NCBI GenBank assembly: GCA_937883885.1
Contig: CAKZXL010000451.1
Coordinates: 1 to 23,475 of the forward strand
Direction: 5' to 3'
DNA from: an uncultured Aquincola sp.
GTDB lineage: Bacteria > Pseudomonadota > Gammaproteobacteria > Burkholderiales > Burkholderiaceae
Length of the DNA stretch: 23,475 bases
Each line of letters opens with the position of its first letter. The stretch's first letter is position 1. The notes under the pieces are model-generated. The model made no database searches. It was not told where the DNA came from and saw only the letters and a program-made list of their open reading frames with translations. Made by a program: the position numbers and the translations under genes. Positions 1 to 7,022 of this stretch are shown piece after piece.

Positions 1-72
1 CCGTGTTCGAGGCCGCCTCCGCGTGGTCCTTCGGGCTATCCGATGGGCGGGTCAAGATATCAAATCGCTAGT

Positions 73-89
73 CGTCCATACTATGGACG
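73..89. promoter_or_regulatory. 17-bp palindrome, copy 1
   Basis: CGTCCATA and TATGGACG form perfect 8-bp arms around a single C. The same 17 bases recur at 341-357. Two identical long palindromes 268 bp apart in a gene-free stretch look like binding sites for a dimeric DNA-binding protein (repressor or partition-type protein). The protein is unknown. Confidence 0.5.
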
Positions 90-339
90 GACCCTTCAAG
101 TACGCGTGGGAACGTCGCCCTGACGCATACAAACGAGGAGCAGTCGGGCGCTCGATCGCTGGGCAGGAAATGGAGGCGGACCTCGTCCAGACTCTTCCCA
201 AGGGGCTTCCTGACCAAGGACTGGCTTGCACCAAGAGGCGGAGGCGCCTGAGATCCACAGCAGGATACTCAGCGCAGTGCAGGTCCAACTCGCACCCGAA
301 GGAGGGGCGGGTGGTCGGGCAACGGTGAAGTTGGAGGCA

Positions 340-358
340 CCGTCCATACTATGGACGG
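340..358. promoter_or_regulatory. 17-bp palindrome, copy 2 (19 bp here)
   Basis: This is the same palindrome as at 73-89, extended by one extra base pair on each side (C340/G358). It sits 10 bp beyond the stop codon of the minus-strand ORF ending at 368. It is a candidate operator; the cognate protein is not identified. Confidence 0.5.
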
Positions 359-367
359 GTACGGACT

Positions 368-778
368 TTACGGGCGGGGGCTACGTGTCGACCGTTCCCT
401 CAGCAGCCTTGGGTGCGCCCGTAACAGGGCGTCTGGAAGTTCCGTGCAGCAGCCTATTAAGTCTTCCAGGTACAGCTTTCGAGAGTAGGCCTTCATCCGC
501 CAGCTCTCCGCTGGAAAAGAGCCAAACACCTCGGGAGTGGGCTTCAGCCAAGTCATCGCCTGGGCTCCAGTGTGGAATGTACGACTGCCGGCGTAGCCAA
601 GCCGTTCGTCGATGGTCAGGCCAACGATTCGCCGCAGATCACGGGCGCCGATCTGCTCGAGCAACGTAATGAGCGGCGAGGACGGCTTGACACCAGACGG
701 CAATCGACCAGTCGCCTGGAACAACATCATGTCGGCTGGGCTGGTGGCGAGGCGTTGAAGCTGCTTTGATGTGACCAT
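368..778 (-). CDS. Hypothetical protein, third gene of NYN operon
   Basis: This is a 136-residue protein I do not recognise. It has no signal peptide or membrane segment. It reads as a soluble, mixed helical protein with a Trp-rich middle part (TWLKP and ESWRM, around residues 75-95). That part vaguely recalls the toxin-binding region of MbcA/ParS-type antitoxins (A..WL..P...G..P), but no RES-domain toxin partner is present, so I do not make that assignment. It lies 45 bp downstream of the 824-1345 gene on the same strand and probably belongs to the operon that starts with the NYN protein. No strong ribosome binding site is visible before the ATG. Confidence 0.5.
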   Translation of the reverse strand: MVTSKQLQRLATSPADMMLFQATGRLPSGVKPSSPLITLLEQIGARDLRRIVGLTIDERLGYAGSRTFHTGAQAMTWLKPTPEVFGSFPAESWRMKAYSRKLYLEDLIGCCTELPDALLRAHPRLLRERSTRSPRP

Positions 779-823
779 TAGGCATTCTGACCTGGTCTGG
801 AGGGGCAGGGGAGGGCCTCGCAG

Positions 824-1345
824 TCAGGCGCCTATCAGGCCCCGAAAGTTCAATGGGGCGAATGCCATACGCAACTTCGGAGCCGCTTCGGGCCGAAGTC
901 GAAACACGGTCACAGCCGCAAGGTCGACTGATCGAATCTCCAAACGCAGCCCGACGCTCTGCTTAGCAACGTCACCATGCTCTCGTCCCACGGCGTTCTC
1001 CGGACCAACGTACACAGCGAGGTCCGTTGGCGTGTCAGGCTGGGCAAGGAGGCGCTTGAAGGCAGCTTCCATAGAGCCAGGCGCGCCGAGGTGCCCGCTC
1101 ATGGCCAAAGCAATCCCCTTCTGCTGCAACGAGACCGTCACTGCGGAGGTAACAACACTCGGCGTAGCCGGGTCCATTTCGACCGCAATGAACACCGCAC
1201 CTATGGTCCGTCCGTCCGCTACAGCCTTGCGAAGCCCGTTAAAGATGTACTTCGCGGCGCCGTTGAAGTCTGACGACTCCATGAAACGGCGGCGACGGTA
1301 TGCACCAGGCGCGGACACCAGTTGAGTCATTGCAAACACCGTCAC
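824..1345 (-). CDS. Hypothetical protein, second gene of NYN operon
   Basis: This is a 173-residue protein of unknown function with no signal peptide or obvious membrane segment. The GTG start at 1345 overlaps the TGA of the NYN gene (GTGA), with a short AAGGGG purine run just before it, so translation is probably coupled. An ATG five codons further in (1330) is the alternative start. The N-terminal part (FNGAAKYIFNGLRKAVADG, then GAVFIAVEMDPATP) reads like a compact alpha/beta fold. I recognise no catalytic motif. Close coupling to a NYN RNase suggests a joint function, perhaps a substrate adaptor or a regulator of the RNase; this is inference only. Confidence 0.65.
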   Translation of the reverse strand: MTVFAMTQLVSAPGAYRRRRFMESSDFNGAAKYIFNGLRKAVADGRTIGAVFIAVEMDPATPSVVTSAVTVSLQQKGIALAMSGHLGAPGSMEAAFKRLLAQPDTPTDLAVYVGPENAVGREHGDVAKQSVGLRLEIRSVDLAAVTVFRLRPEAAPKLRMAFAPLNFRGLIGA

Positions 1346-2142
1346 GCCCCTTGCTCATGAGCTACGGGGTGGTCCTCTCTTTGCGAATCGACTGACACCG
1401 GGTCGGCGCCACGTTGCCGATCGGGCCTGACGAAGCGGCGCACCAGCTCGACAGACATGGGCAGCCGCGTGGTGCCCTGCAGGCCGTGCATGCCGCACTT
1501 GCCGTTGAACTCCCAATCGGCGCCGGCCAGCTCTGGCGTGAAAGCCTGGAACGAGCGGCCGCGCTCAGCTGCCATTTCTCCGGCGACCAATATCGCTTGC
1601 GCGATGTCCTTGTCTTGGCTGATGACAATCGCCTGGCGCAGACCATCGTTGACGGCCCGCAAAATCTCGCTGGCGATACGCACGTCCACCCCTTTCTCCT
1701 GCGCCCGAACGACCTGCGTCTCGCGGTCGGTGTAGTAGGAGAGGGGGAGGACGGTGACCTTAGCGCCGCAGCGGTTAAGCCAGCGCAAGCGCTTTGACAT
1801 CGACTCATGGCGGTGAGGCTCGCGCCTCGGGTCGTGGATGCCGGTGAAAACGTGGATGTCTGTCAGGGGCATCCCGTGTTGGGCACCAAAGGCTCGCAGG
1901 AGATCAGGAATGTGCACCTGGGTCGCCGCGACACGGCAGTTTTCCTTCAGGAAGTAGTGCAAGTTCTGCAAGTCGACGAAGGCGATAACGTCCGATGGCG
2001 TGTATCGGAGGGCGTGCGCTACCGGCTCCATAAGGGGGGATGGGACCGCCGCCTGGCCGCCAGCCCTGGCTTCTCGAGCTTGCTGGGCCAGAACCCGGAT
2101 CAGCTGGGTCCTGACCAAGTCCATGAAGCGTCGGTTGAACAT
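1342..2142 (-). CDS. NYN-domain protein (LabA/DUF88-like, PIN-fold RNase)
   Basis: This 266-residue protein carries a NYN domain at about residues 50-200, the PIN-like nuclease fold that cuts RNA with metal-binding aspartates. The expected acidic positions are visible: D57 and N60 in AFVDLQN, D153 in EKGVDVRIASEIL, and D177/D179 in VISQDKDIAQAI. It has an N-terminal helical extension and a polar tail of about 60 residues, and is soluble and cytoplasmic. A clear GAGGA Shine-Dalgarno lies 5 bases before the ATG at 2142. It heads a three-gene minus-strand operon and overlaps the next gene by four bases. Its promoter is seen at 2199-2227. Its RNA target is unknown; NYN proteins occur in RNA processing and in anti-phage or toxin contexts. 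Confidence 0.85.
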   Translation of the reverse strand: MFNRRFMDLVRTQLIRVLAQQAREARAGGQAAVPSPLMEPVAHALRYTPSDVIAFVDLQNLHYFLKENCRVAATQVHIPDLLRAFGAQHGMPLTDIHVFTGIHDPRREPHRHESMSKRLRWLNRCGAKVTVLPLSYYTDRETQVVRAQEKGVDVRIASEILRAVNDGLRQAIVISQDKDIAQAILVAGEMAAERGRSFQAFTPELAGADWEFNGKCGMHGLQGTTRLPMSVELVRRFVRPDRQRGADPVSVDSQREDHPVAHEQGA

Positions 2143-2171
2143 GCATTTCCTCGGGGGTTATCAATGGGTGC

Positions 2172-2184
2172 AGCATACGATGCT
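2172..2184. promoter_or_regulatory. Operator-like inverted repeat in NYN leader
   Basis: AGCAT and ATGCT are perfect 5-bp arms around ACG. The repeat lies just downstream of the predicted transcription start of the NYN operon, a usual place for a repressor site. It is short, so the call is weak. Confidence 0.3.
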
Positions 2185-2198
2185 TGCACGGAAGATAT

Positions 2199-2227
2199 GT
2201 TATACACCATGAGTGTCCTCTCGACAA
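2199..2227 (-). promoter_or_regulatory. Sigma-70-type promoter of NYN operon
   Basis: On the minus strand the -35 hexamer is TTGTCG (2222-2227) and the -10 is TATAAC (2199-2204), separated by exactly 17 bp. Transcription would begin near 2192, about 50 bases before the NYN start. The same -35 hexamer and spacing occur upstream of the genes starting at 17998 and 7730. The words ATGGTGTAT around the -10 are shared with the promoter at 18020-18048. Confidence 0.55.
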
Positions 2228-2274
2228 CGTCCGGTGCCTTCGAATGTGAGCAAGAAGGGGGGCTTTTCACGGGT

Positions 2275-4218
2275 TCAAGCGGTCCCACGCAGGGCGAACG
2301 ATTCCATTTCGGCCTGCAGAACCTCGTCCAGCTCAGTGACGTAGGTTGAGGTCGTGCTCAGATCAGAGTGGCCCAGCAGCCGCTGGACGCCGGTCAGGGC
2401 AACACCGTTTTTGAGCGCCAGCGTCGCGCACGTGTGCCGTAACCAGTGCGTCGACGCCTCCCTGAACTTGGCCGCAGCCACCGGGTCGCGCTTGTCCAGA
2501 AGTACGGCCCGGGCGGATAAATGGCCCTTGAGCACGTTGTACAGCCGGGTGTAGTGCAGGGGCTGCGACGGAAGCATGGTTCCGTCAGCGCGCCGGCGGC
2601 CGCGGCGCCCACGTAGCATTGGCTGCTGGGCGGCAGGGGAGTCCGCAGGGCCCAGGGCGGCCGCCACGACCTGGTCGTAGGGCGCGCCCACGCTGTCGAG
2701 GTAGGCCAGCAGGACCTGGCGGGCAGGGGAGGGCAGGGGAACAGACCTCACCTTGTCGCCCTTGCCCAGGACGCGCAACCTCCAGTTCTCACGCCCAGGA
2801 ACGAGGCTACCAAGGGTCAGCGACAACATCTCCGCGGCCCGTAGGCCGCAGGCAAAGCCGAGCCAAAGCACGAGCAACAGCCGGCGCTCGAGCTCCGGGC
2901 CGTTCGGGTCTAGACCCTCGATGACCAAGTGCCACTGCTCCATCGTGAAGCTGCGTGCGGTGAACTGCTCCGTCGCCGTCTTCAGCTTGGCCCGGGCGAC
3001 AAGGCGTTTCCCTATCAAATCCCAGGGGTTCAGCGAAAGTATGTGCCCACGTAGCAGGAACTCGAAGAGGGAACGGACGGTCAGAAGGTCCTGCACGACG
3101 GAATCGGGCGAAAGGGGGCCCTCGAATGGTCGCCACGCCTCGCTGTGGCGCTTGGCCGCCCGCGGGCCTATCCACTGCTCAGCGGGCAGCCGCCAGCCCG
3201 CTGAGGCCCATTCCTCCGGCGTCTTGCGGCCCAGGTCGTGCAGCCAGGTGCGGTAGTGGATGCAGTCGGCGACCGTCAGCTCGGGGAACGTGACCCGGCG
3301 CTCCAGGTAGCACCACAGCAGCAGCCGCTCTGCGTTCTTGCGATACGAGCGCAGCGTGTTGGGGTTTGTCGCCTTGGCGGCCAGCCACAGCTCGATGGCG
3401 TGCTTGTCGTCGCGCGCGCCCAAAGCGTTGTTGCCAGGGTAAGGGGAGAGCCTCTGCGCGGCCGGGTGAGTATGCGGGCTGGCAGGCAGGACCGGGTGGA
3501 AGGGCAGGTCGAACCTCTCGAGGGGGACGAGCTGGCTGGCCTGGACAGGGGAGGGCAGGGCAGGGGAGGGCGCCGGCTCAATCCCGTGCTCCTCCATCCA
3601 GGCCAGAAGCCGGTCACCCCAGACTCCCCCGACCCCCGGCACCTCCTCCCAGCGAGCCGATTTCCTGGCTTTCAGCGCGTCTCGGACGGACCCGAGGGTG
3701 CCCAGGCCCGCCTCCGAGAGCTTTGCTGCCAGGTTCGGGGTGAGCCAGATCGCCACGGCATCCGAGCGCTTCGGCTGGCGGCGGGTAGCGTGCTCGAGCA
3801 GCTGCAGCGCCTGGCGCAGTCGCTGGCTGAGCCGCTCACGGCGCGCCTCGGCGCGGTCCGGCCCGCCGTACTCTTGCCTCCACATCTCCAACAGCTCGGC
3901 CTCGGACCAGTCGCCGGCGCCCGCAAAGCGCGACGAGAACTCGCCCAAGGTCGGCTTGGCGCTTGTCTTCACGCGCCAGGGTTCGCGACGGAACAAACCG
4001 ATGAGCCCGGGTTGGCCGACATCCAGCGCTTCCTGAATGAGCGCTTGGCGAACCCACTGGGTCGTCGTCTTGGCCAGCAGGTCGCTGAATTCGCCCTCGG
4101 CCCCAAGGTAGAGGTCCCAGGCGCGTGCGAGCTCGACGCCGTCCATGACCGCCCGGTAGAAGGTGATGTGCGCGCGCGTGAGCTCGCGCCGGCCGGCCGG
4201 AAGGTGTTCTCTGCTCAT
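2275..4218 (-). CDS. Tyrosine recombinase with DUF3701-type N-terminus
   Basis: This 647-residue site-specific recombinase should act on element DNA in integration, excision or resolution. Residues of about 10-120 look like the DUF3701 (phage_integr_N) domain. A Pro-rich linker follows (about 215-255), then a SAM-like core-binding domain (about 270-400) and the catalytic domain. The catalytic set is complete: R460 (ACGLRAAEML), a Lys in LGKGDKVRSVPL, H591 and R594 (HWLRHTCATL), H617 (LLGHSDLSTT) and nucleophile Y626 (STSTYVTEL). A GAAGG ribosome binding site precedes the ATG at 4218. GGGCAGGGGA-type repeats lie inside the linker and catalytic-domain coding sequence. It is longer than a minimal integrase, as is usual for this subfamily of plasmid-associated recombinases. 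Confidence 0.9.
   Translation of the reverse strand: MSREHLPAGRRELTRAHITFYRAVMDGVELARAWDLYLGAEGEFSDLLAKTTTQWVRQALIQEALDVGQPGLIGLFRREPWRVKTSAKPTLGEFSSRFAGAGDWSEAELLEMWRQEYGGPDRAEARRERLSQRLRQALQLLEHATRRQPKRSDAVAIWLTPNLAAKLSEAGLGTLGSVRDALKARKSARWEEVPGVGGVWGDRLLAWMEEHGIEPAPSPALPSPVQASQLVPLERFDLPFHPVLPASPHTHPAAQRLSPYPGNNALGARDDKHAIELWLAAKATNPNTLRSYRKNAERLLLWCYLERRVTFPELTVADCIHYRTWLHDLGRKTPEEWASAGWRLPAEQWIGPRAAKRHSEAWRPFEGPLSPDSVVQDLLTVRSLFEFLLRGHILSLNPWDLIGKRLVARAKLKTATEQFTARSFTMEQWHLVIEGLDPNGPELERRLLLVLWLGFACGLRAAEMLSLTLGSLVPGRENWRLRVLGKGDKVRSVPLPSPARQVLLAYLDSVGAPYDQVVAAALGPADSPAAQQPMLRGRRGRRRADGTMLPSQPLHYTRLYNVLKGHLSARAVLLDKRDPVAAAKFREASTHWLRHTCATLALKNGVALTGVQRLLGHSDLSTTSTYVTELDEVLQAEMESFALRGTA
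2721..2740 (+). repeat. Tandem GGGCAGGGGA repeat inside recombinase gene
   Basis: Two perfect head-to-tail copies of the 10-mer GGGCAGGGGA encode part of a Leu-Pro-Ser-Pro stretch on the minus strand. The longer word GGGCAGGGGAGGGC also occurs at 803-816 and 3558-3571. The words may be a dispersed short repeat or may simply reflect Pro/Ser-rich coding. Confidence 0.5.
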
Positions 4219-4298
4219 CGTGCCTTCGCTAAGTCGTTGTCGCGCTTCAGTCGGAGCTCGGTTTCGGGTCTCGGTGAGCCAGAAAATCGGAGTAGCTG

Positions 4299-4330
4299 TA
4301 TGTGATGATAGTACGAGTTATCATCACATA
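4299..4330. promoter_or_regulatory. 12-bp-arm operator upstream of recombinase
   Basis: TATGTGATGATA (4299-4310) and TATCATCACATA (4319-4330) are perfect 12-bp inverted arms separated by 8 bp. The repeat is AT-rich in a GC-rich setting and lies 81 bp upstream of the recombinase ATG at 4218. It is best read as an operator overlapping the recombinase promoter, or as a recombinase binding site. The other sequence in 4219-4530 holds no gene I can support. Confidence 0.55.
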
Positions 4331-4465
4331 GCACGTCGGCACTCGGTGGGAGAGGGCGTCTTCCGGTCCGAAGTGCACGTCAATCTCACCAGAGGGCCCA
4401 GAAGGTGAAATGGTGACGGCGGAGCTGCGCTGACGCCTAGTTGATGCGCAGTCGGTAGCCAAGTG

Positions 4466-4492
4466 ATGCTCAGGTGATGCTCACCTGAGCAT
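4466..4492. repeat. Perfect 12-bp-arm palindrome with 3-base centre
   Basis: ATGCTCAGGTGA (4466-4477) and TCACCTGAGCAT (4481-4492) flank TGC. Overlapping this, GTGATGCTCA is directly repeated at 4463-4472 and 4474-4483. There is no following T-run, so it is not a simple terminator. It lies between an intact recombinase gene and a recombinase remnant, so a recombination or recombinase-binding site is possible; an operator is the alternative. Confidence 0.45.
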
Positions 4493-4530
4493 TTCCGCTG
4501 GTGAACAGCATGCCCTTCCAGACCGGCTGG

Positions 4531-4887
4531 TCAGCGTCGCGTAGGCGCCTTGACCTGGCCGCTGCCAGGGGAGTGCCGCACCGTGGTCAGCTGGGCGCCG
4601 GCGGCAAGCGTCGCGAGGGTGTGGCGCATCCGATGCGGCGCCCCAGCGTTTCGTCCCATGACACCGCTCGCGCTGGCGGGTACAAGGCGCTCAGTTGGCG
4701 TCCGGCCGGGCAAGGTTGCCGGCCGAGAGCTCCTTGTCGGCGGTAACAGACAAACCGCCGGGTCGTCACCAGCGCGGCAGCGATGGCGCCCCGCCTCGGT
4801 CGTCGCCTGATCGCATGTGGCTACCGCCGACAGTGGGAAGCGCAAACGCTCAAGGCGCTGCACAGCCGGCGCAGCAATCACCGCCAA
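4531..4887 (-). pseudogene. Remnant of tyrosine recombinase C-terminus
   Basis: The frame contains PHRMRHTLATLAAGAQLTTVRHSPG near its end. This matches the HxLRHT(x)ATL...G..LT.VQ..LGH block of tyrosine recombinases, including the intact enzyme encoded at 2275-4218. Around it the sequence has no recognisable core-binding or Arg-I region, and the expected GHS...TTxxY segment is broken by small frame changes. I read this as a decayed second integrase copy of about 118 codons. The exact ends are uncertain. Confidence 0.5.
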
Positions 4888-4950
4888 AGTCGCGAGTCCA
4901 GGACCTGCCTGCGTGCCCGGCCTACAGCGTAGCGGCGCTCGCGAGCCGGT

Positions 4951-5340
4951 TTAAACTGCCGATCCACTCAGTTCCCGCAGCTGTGCTGCGACGTCCGTCA
5001 GCATTAGCGGCTTCGGGATGAAGGTGTCCATGCCTGCCGCCATGCACGCACTTGCGTTCGCTGGCGTTGCGTCGGCGCTGACTCCGAGGATAGAGAACCA
5101 AGCCAGAGAGCCGGACCGCTGCAGTGCGCGAATACGACGCGTTGCCTCGATGCCGTCCATGACGGGCATGTTCACGTCCATCAGGACCGCAGAGGGCGCG
5201 CTTCGAATGCAAACCTGTAGAGCCTCTTGCCCGTCTGAGGCCTGCAGCACCGCATAGCCGATGCTCTCGGCCATCGCCTTCATGATCTCTTGATTGACCG
5301 GGTGGTCGTCGACGATCAACACGCTGTGGGCGCAGGTCAT
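4951..5340 (-). CDS. Stand-alone response-regulator receiver domain
   Basis: From the ATG at 5340 this is a complete CheY-like receiver of about 129 residues with no output domain. The acidic pair is D11/D12 (LIVDDHPVNQ), the phospho-acceptor D55 (VLMDVNMPVMDG), the switch Ser S88 (LGVSAD) and the conserved Lys K110 (FIPKPL). The VNQEIMKA helix and MPVMDGIEATRRIR are typical of receivers at the end of hybrid kinases. The frame stays open to a GTG at 5508, adding a low-complexity linker, and meets a stop at 5524. This may therefore be the tail of a truncated hybrid kinase rather than a CheY-type gene. No kinase is adjacent; the kinase at 19590-21572 is the only one in the window. Confidence 0.75.
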   Translation of the reverse strand: MTCAHSVLIVDDHPVNQEIMKAMAESIGYAVLQASDGQEALQVCIRSAPSAVLMDVNMPVMDGIEATRRIRALQRSGSLAWFSILGVSADATPANASACMAAGMDTFIPKPLMLTDVAAQLRELSGSAV

Positions 5341-5524
5341 CAGCTCTGGTGCTCGCACGGGGCTCGGCGGTCGCCGCGGGCAAGCATCCTCATTGGATTT
5401 GCTCACCGGCGACGTAGGGTCGCGCTGAAGCGCCTGTAGGAAGGCGCTGACGGAACCTCTCGGACGCGTCCCGCGCGAACTGTCCGGTCCGGCTACGTTG
5501 CTAGCCACAGCACCCGCATCGGGT

Positions 5525-5777
5525 CAAGGTGGCCCTGCAGCCAGCGCTAGTGGTGGGCGACGCCGAGACGCTCGTGACCGCCGCGGCTTGGGTGGTCATT
5601 GCGGCCGTGACCGACTGGCTGCTCGAAAGGCACCCCATGAAACGCCAGCTGATCCCGGTGCTGGCCGATTGGGAGAGGGAGCCAGGCGCGATCTACTTCG
5701 TCACGCCGAGCCTGCGGCTCCTGCCTGCCAAGACCAAGTCCTTCATTGCGGTGGTAGCGGAACAGCTTCGGCGCTGA
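5525..5777 (+). pseudogene. C-terminal fragment of a LysR-type regulator
   Basis: About 80 codons match the end of the LysR substrate-binding domain. VVGDAETLVTAA corresponds to the usual V.DAE.L..AA..G.GIA stretch, TDWLLERHP to the D.L....L..G segment, and LIPVLADWEREPGAIYFVTPSLRLLPAKTKSFI to the conserved closing strand and helix. The N-terminal winged-helix DNA-binding domain and most of the effector domain are absent, so it cannot act as a regulator. Upstream homology stops at about 5525, directly against the head of the receiver-domain ORF on the other strand. This marks an old recombination breakpoint. Confidence 0.65.
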
Positions 5778-6026
5778 CCCCGGCCGGCTCTTCCCCCGTC
5801 GACAGGACTGCAGTCAGCTGCAGGGCTACCTTCGTTGTGAACCGCCCCGTGTTTGAACCGCCCCCTAGGAGTAGGAGGGTGGACGCCAGGCAAGTTCTGC
5901 ACAACGCAGTGCGAAGTGTCGGATGGCCCACTCCAAGCCGGTTTCTCGGGTTGCAACGACCTAGGGATGACGCTCCCGCATCACTCGTGGTACCAACGCT
6001 GCCACTCCAATGCAGAGAGGTCGCGC

Positions 6027-7022
6027 ATGGGTCTCACCGCCAACTTCAGATCCGCAGGGCTTGCCGGCGTCGCGGCGTCCTTCATGTTTGGATGGGGGTG
6101 CGCTCAAGGGTCTATTGACGCACAGGGGTCGTGTTCGTCCACAAATGCCTATGGCGTGTCGACGTGCGTGGAAGTCGTTGGCACGCAGCGCGATCCAGCG
6201 GTGGGTCAGGTCAGGTATGAGCCTGGGACCGAAGTCATGTACGAGGTGGGCGATGCACCCAACGGCGCTGGCTTTGCGCTCAGAGCCGATTACGGCAACC
6301 TGGGCGTTCGAGCCGTCGCGAGGTCTGAGGCATCAGAACTCCCACTGCGGCGAGACGGCGTCGGCCCGGATGCAGCTGCGGTCGCCTCCGCAAGCACATT
6401 TTTTCAAGACAACATAGTCGTCTCGTCGAGAACGCTGGAGCTGGGCGCGCCGGTGACGTTAACGCTGACCTATCGACTTGCCGGCACAAGCTTCACCGAC
6501 GGGGCCACCACCACCGTCTACTCAACCGCTTCGGGCAGCGCTTCGATCGAGTCGAGCGTGTGGGTGTACGGGGCTGCGCACGGCAGGGCTGTCGGTGGAA
6601 CGCTGTGCGACGTCGTGGGCGACGACGACCGACTTGGCTGCGCGGATTTGCACGACGGCACGCGTGAAGTGCATCTAGACGTCCCAACGACCGTAGGAAC
6701 CACTCTCAATATTGTCGGGACGCTGCAGGCTAGGGTGACGACTGGCGCGGCGGTAGCGCTCCACTGCGAGTGCGCAGCCTTTCCGTCAGCTCACGTTGAT
6801 GCGTTCAACTCCGCTCACTTCTATCTCGACGCGCTATCCCCCGAGGTCCAGCTTGCTAGCGCTTCTATGCACGACTATGCGCTGCCGGTACCCGAGCCGT
6901 CGACCGCAGTTTTGTTCGCCCTAGGCTCGGGTTTGGTCGCAGTGGTCCGTGCCTTCAAACTCGGAAGTGGACGACACCTGCGCAGAGGCATCGGTGGTGC
7001 GTGGAAGACAGTCCATGGCTGA
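6027..7022 (+). CDS. PEP-CTERM sorting-domain protein
   Basis: This is a 331-residue exported protein. The ATG at 6027 has a good GAGAGG ribosome binding site and starts a signal peptide (about residues 1-28, FRSAGLAGVAASFMFGWGCAQG). The body is Thr/Ser/Val-rich beta-type sequence with several cysteines. The C-terminus has the PEP-CTERM tripartite signal: VPEPST, a hydrophobic helix (AVLFALGSGLVAVVRAF) and a basic end (GRHLRR). Such proteins are processed by an exosortase and are tied to exopolysaccharide or biofilm matrix in Gram-negatives. No exosortase is in the window, so processing would need the host's. Frame extension upstream to 5853 is unlikely. Its last 102 bases overlap the convergent nuclease gene. 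Confidence 0.85.
   Translation: MGLTANFRSAGLAGVAASFMFGWGCAQGSIDAQGSCSSTNAYGVSTCVEVVGTQRDPAVGQVRYEPGTEVMYEVGDAPNGAGFALRADYGNLGVRAVARSEASELPLRRDGVGPDAAAVASASTFFQDNIVVSSRTLELGAPVTLTLTYRLAGTSFTDGATTTVYSTASGSASIESSVWVYGAAHGRAVGGTLCDVVGDDDRLGCADLHDGTREVHLDVPTTVGTTLNIVGTLQARVTTGAAVALHCECAAFPSAHVDAFNSAHFYLDALSPEVQLASASMHDYALPVPEPSTAVLFALGSGLVAVVRAFKLGSGRHLRRGIGGAWKTVHG

Larger units (their letters stand above)
1..367. other. Gene-free stretch with two palindromes
   Basis: I see no convincing gene here; the open frames on both strands have unnatural composition and match no family I know. The notable content is two copies of one 17-bp palindrome, listed separately. The stretch lies downstream of the minus-strand NYN operon, which ends at 368. 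A gene whose body lies outside the window could be controlled from here. Confidence 0.5.

Noticed and set aside
368..778. Assignment as an MbcA/ParS-type antitoxin
   Set aside because: Only a loose A..WL..P...G..P likeness is seen, with no RES-domain toxin next to it. It was kept as hypothetical.
3238..4305. 355-codon plus-strand open frame opposite the recombinase
   Set aside because: It is antisense to the recombinase N-terminal half, Arg/Gly/Leu-rich with no motifs, a typical GC-rich shadow frame.
5924..5938. Possible sigma-54 promoter (TGGCCCA-N4-AAGC) before the PEP-CTERM gene
   Set aside because: The GG/GC spacing is right and some PEP-CTERM genes are RpoN-dependent, but the usual TT before the -12 GC is AA and the -24 block is poor, so it was not listed.
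5853..6026. Longer start for the PEP-CTERM gene
   Set aside because: The extra residues break the signal peptide, while the ATG at 6027 has a strong ribosome binding site directly before a normal signal sequence.
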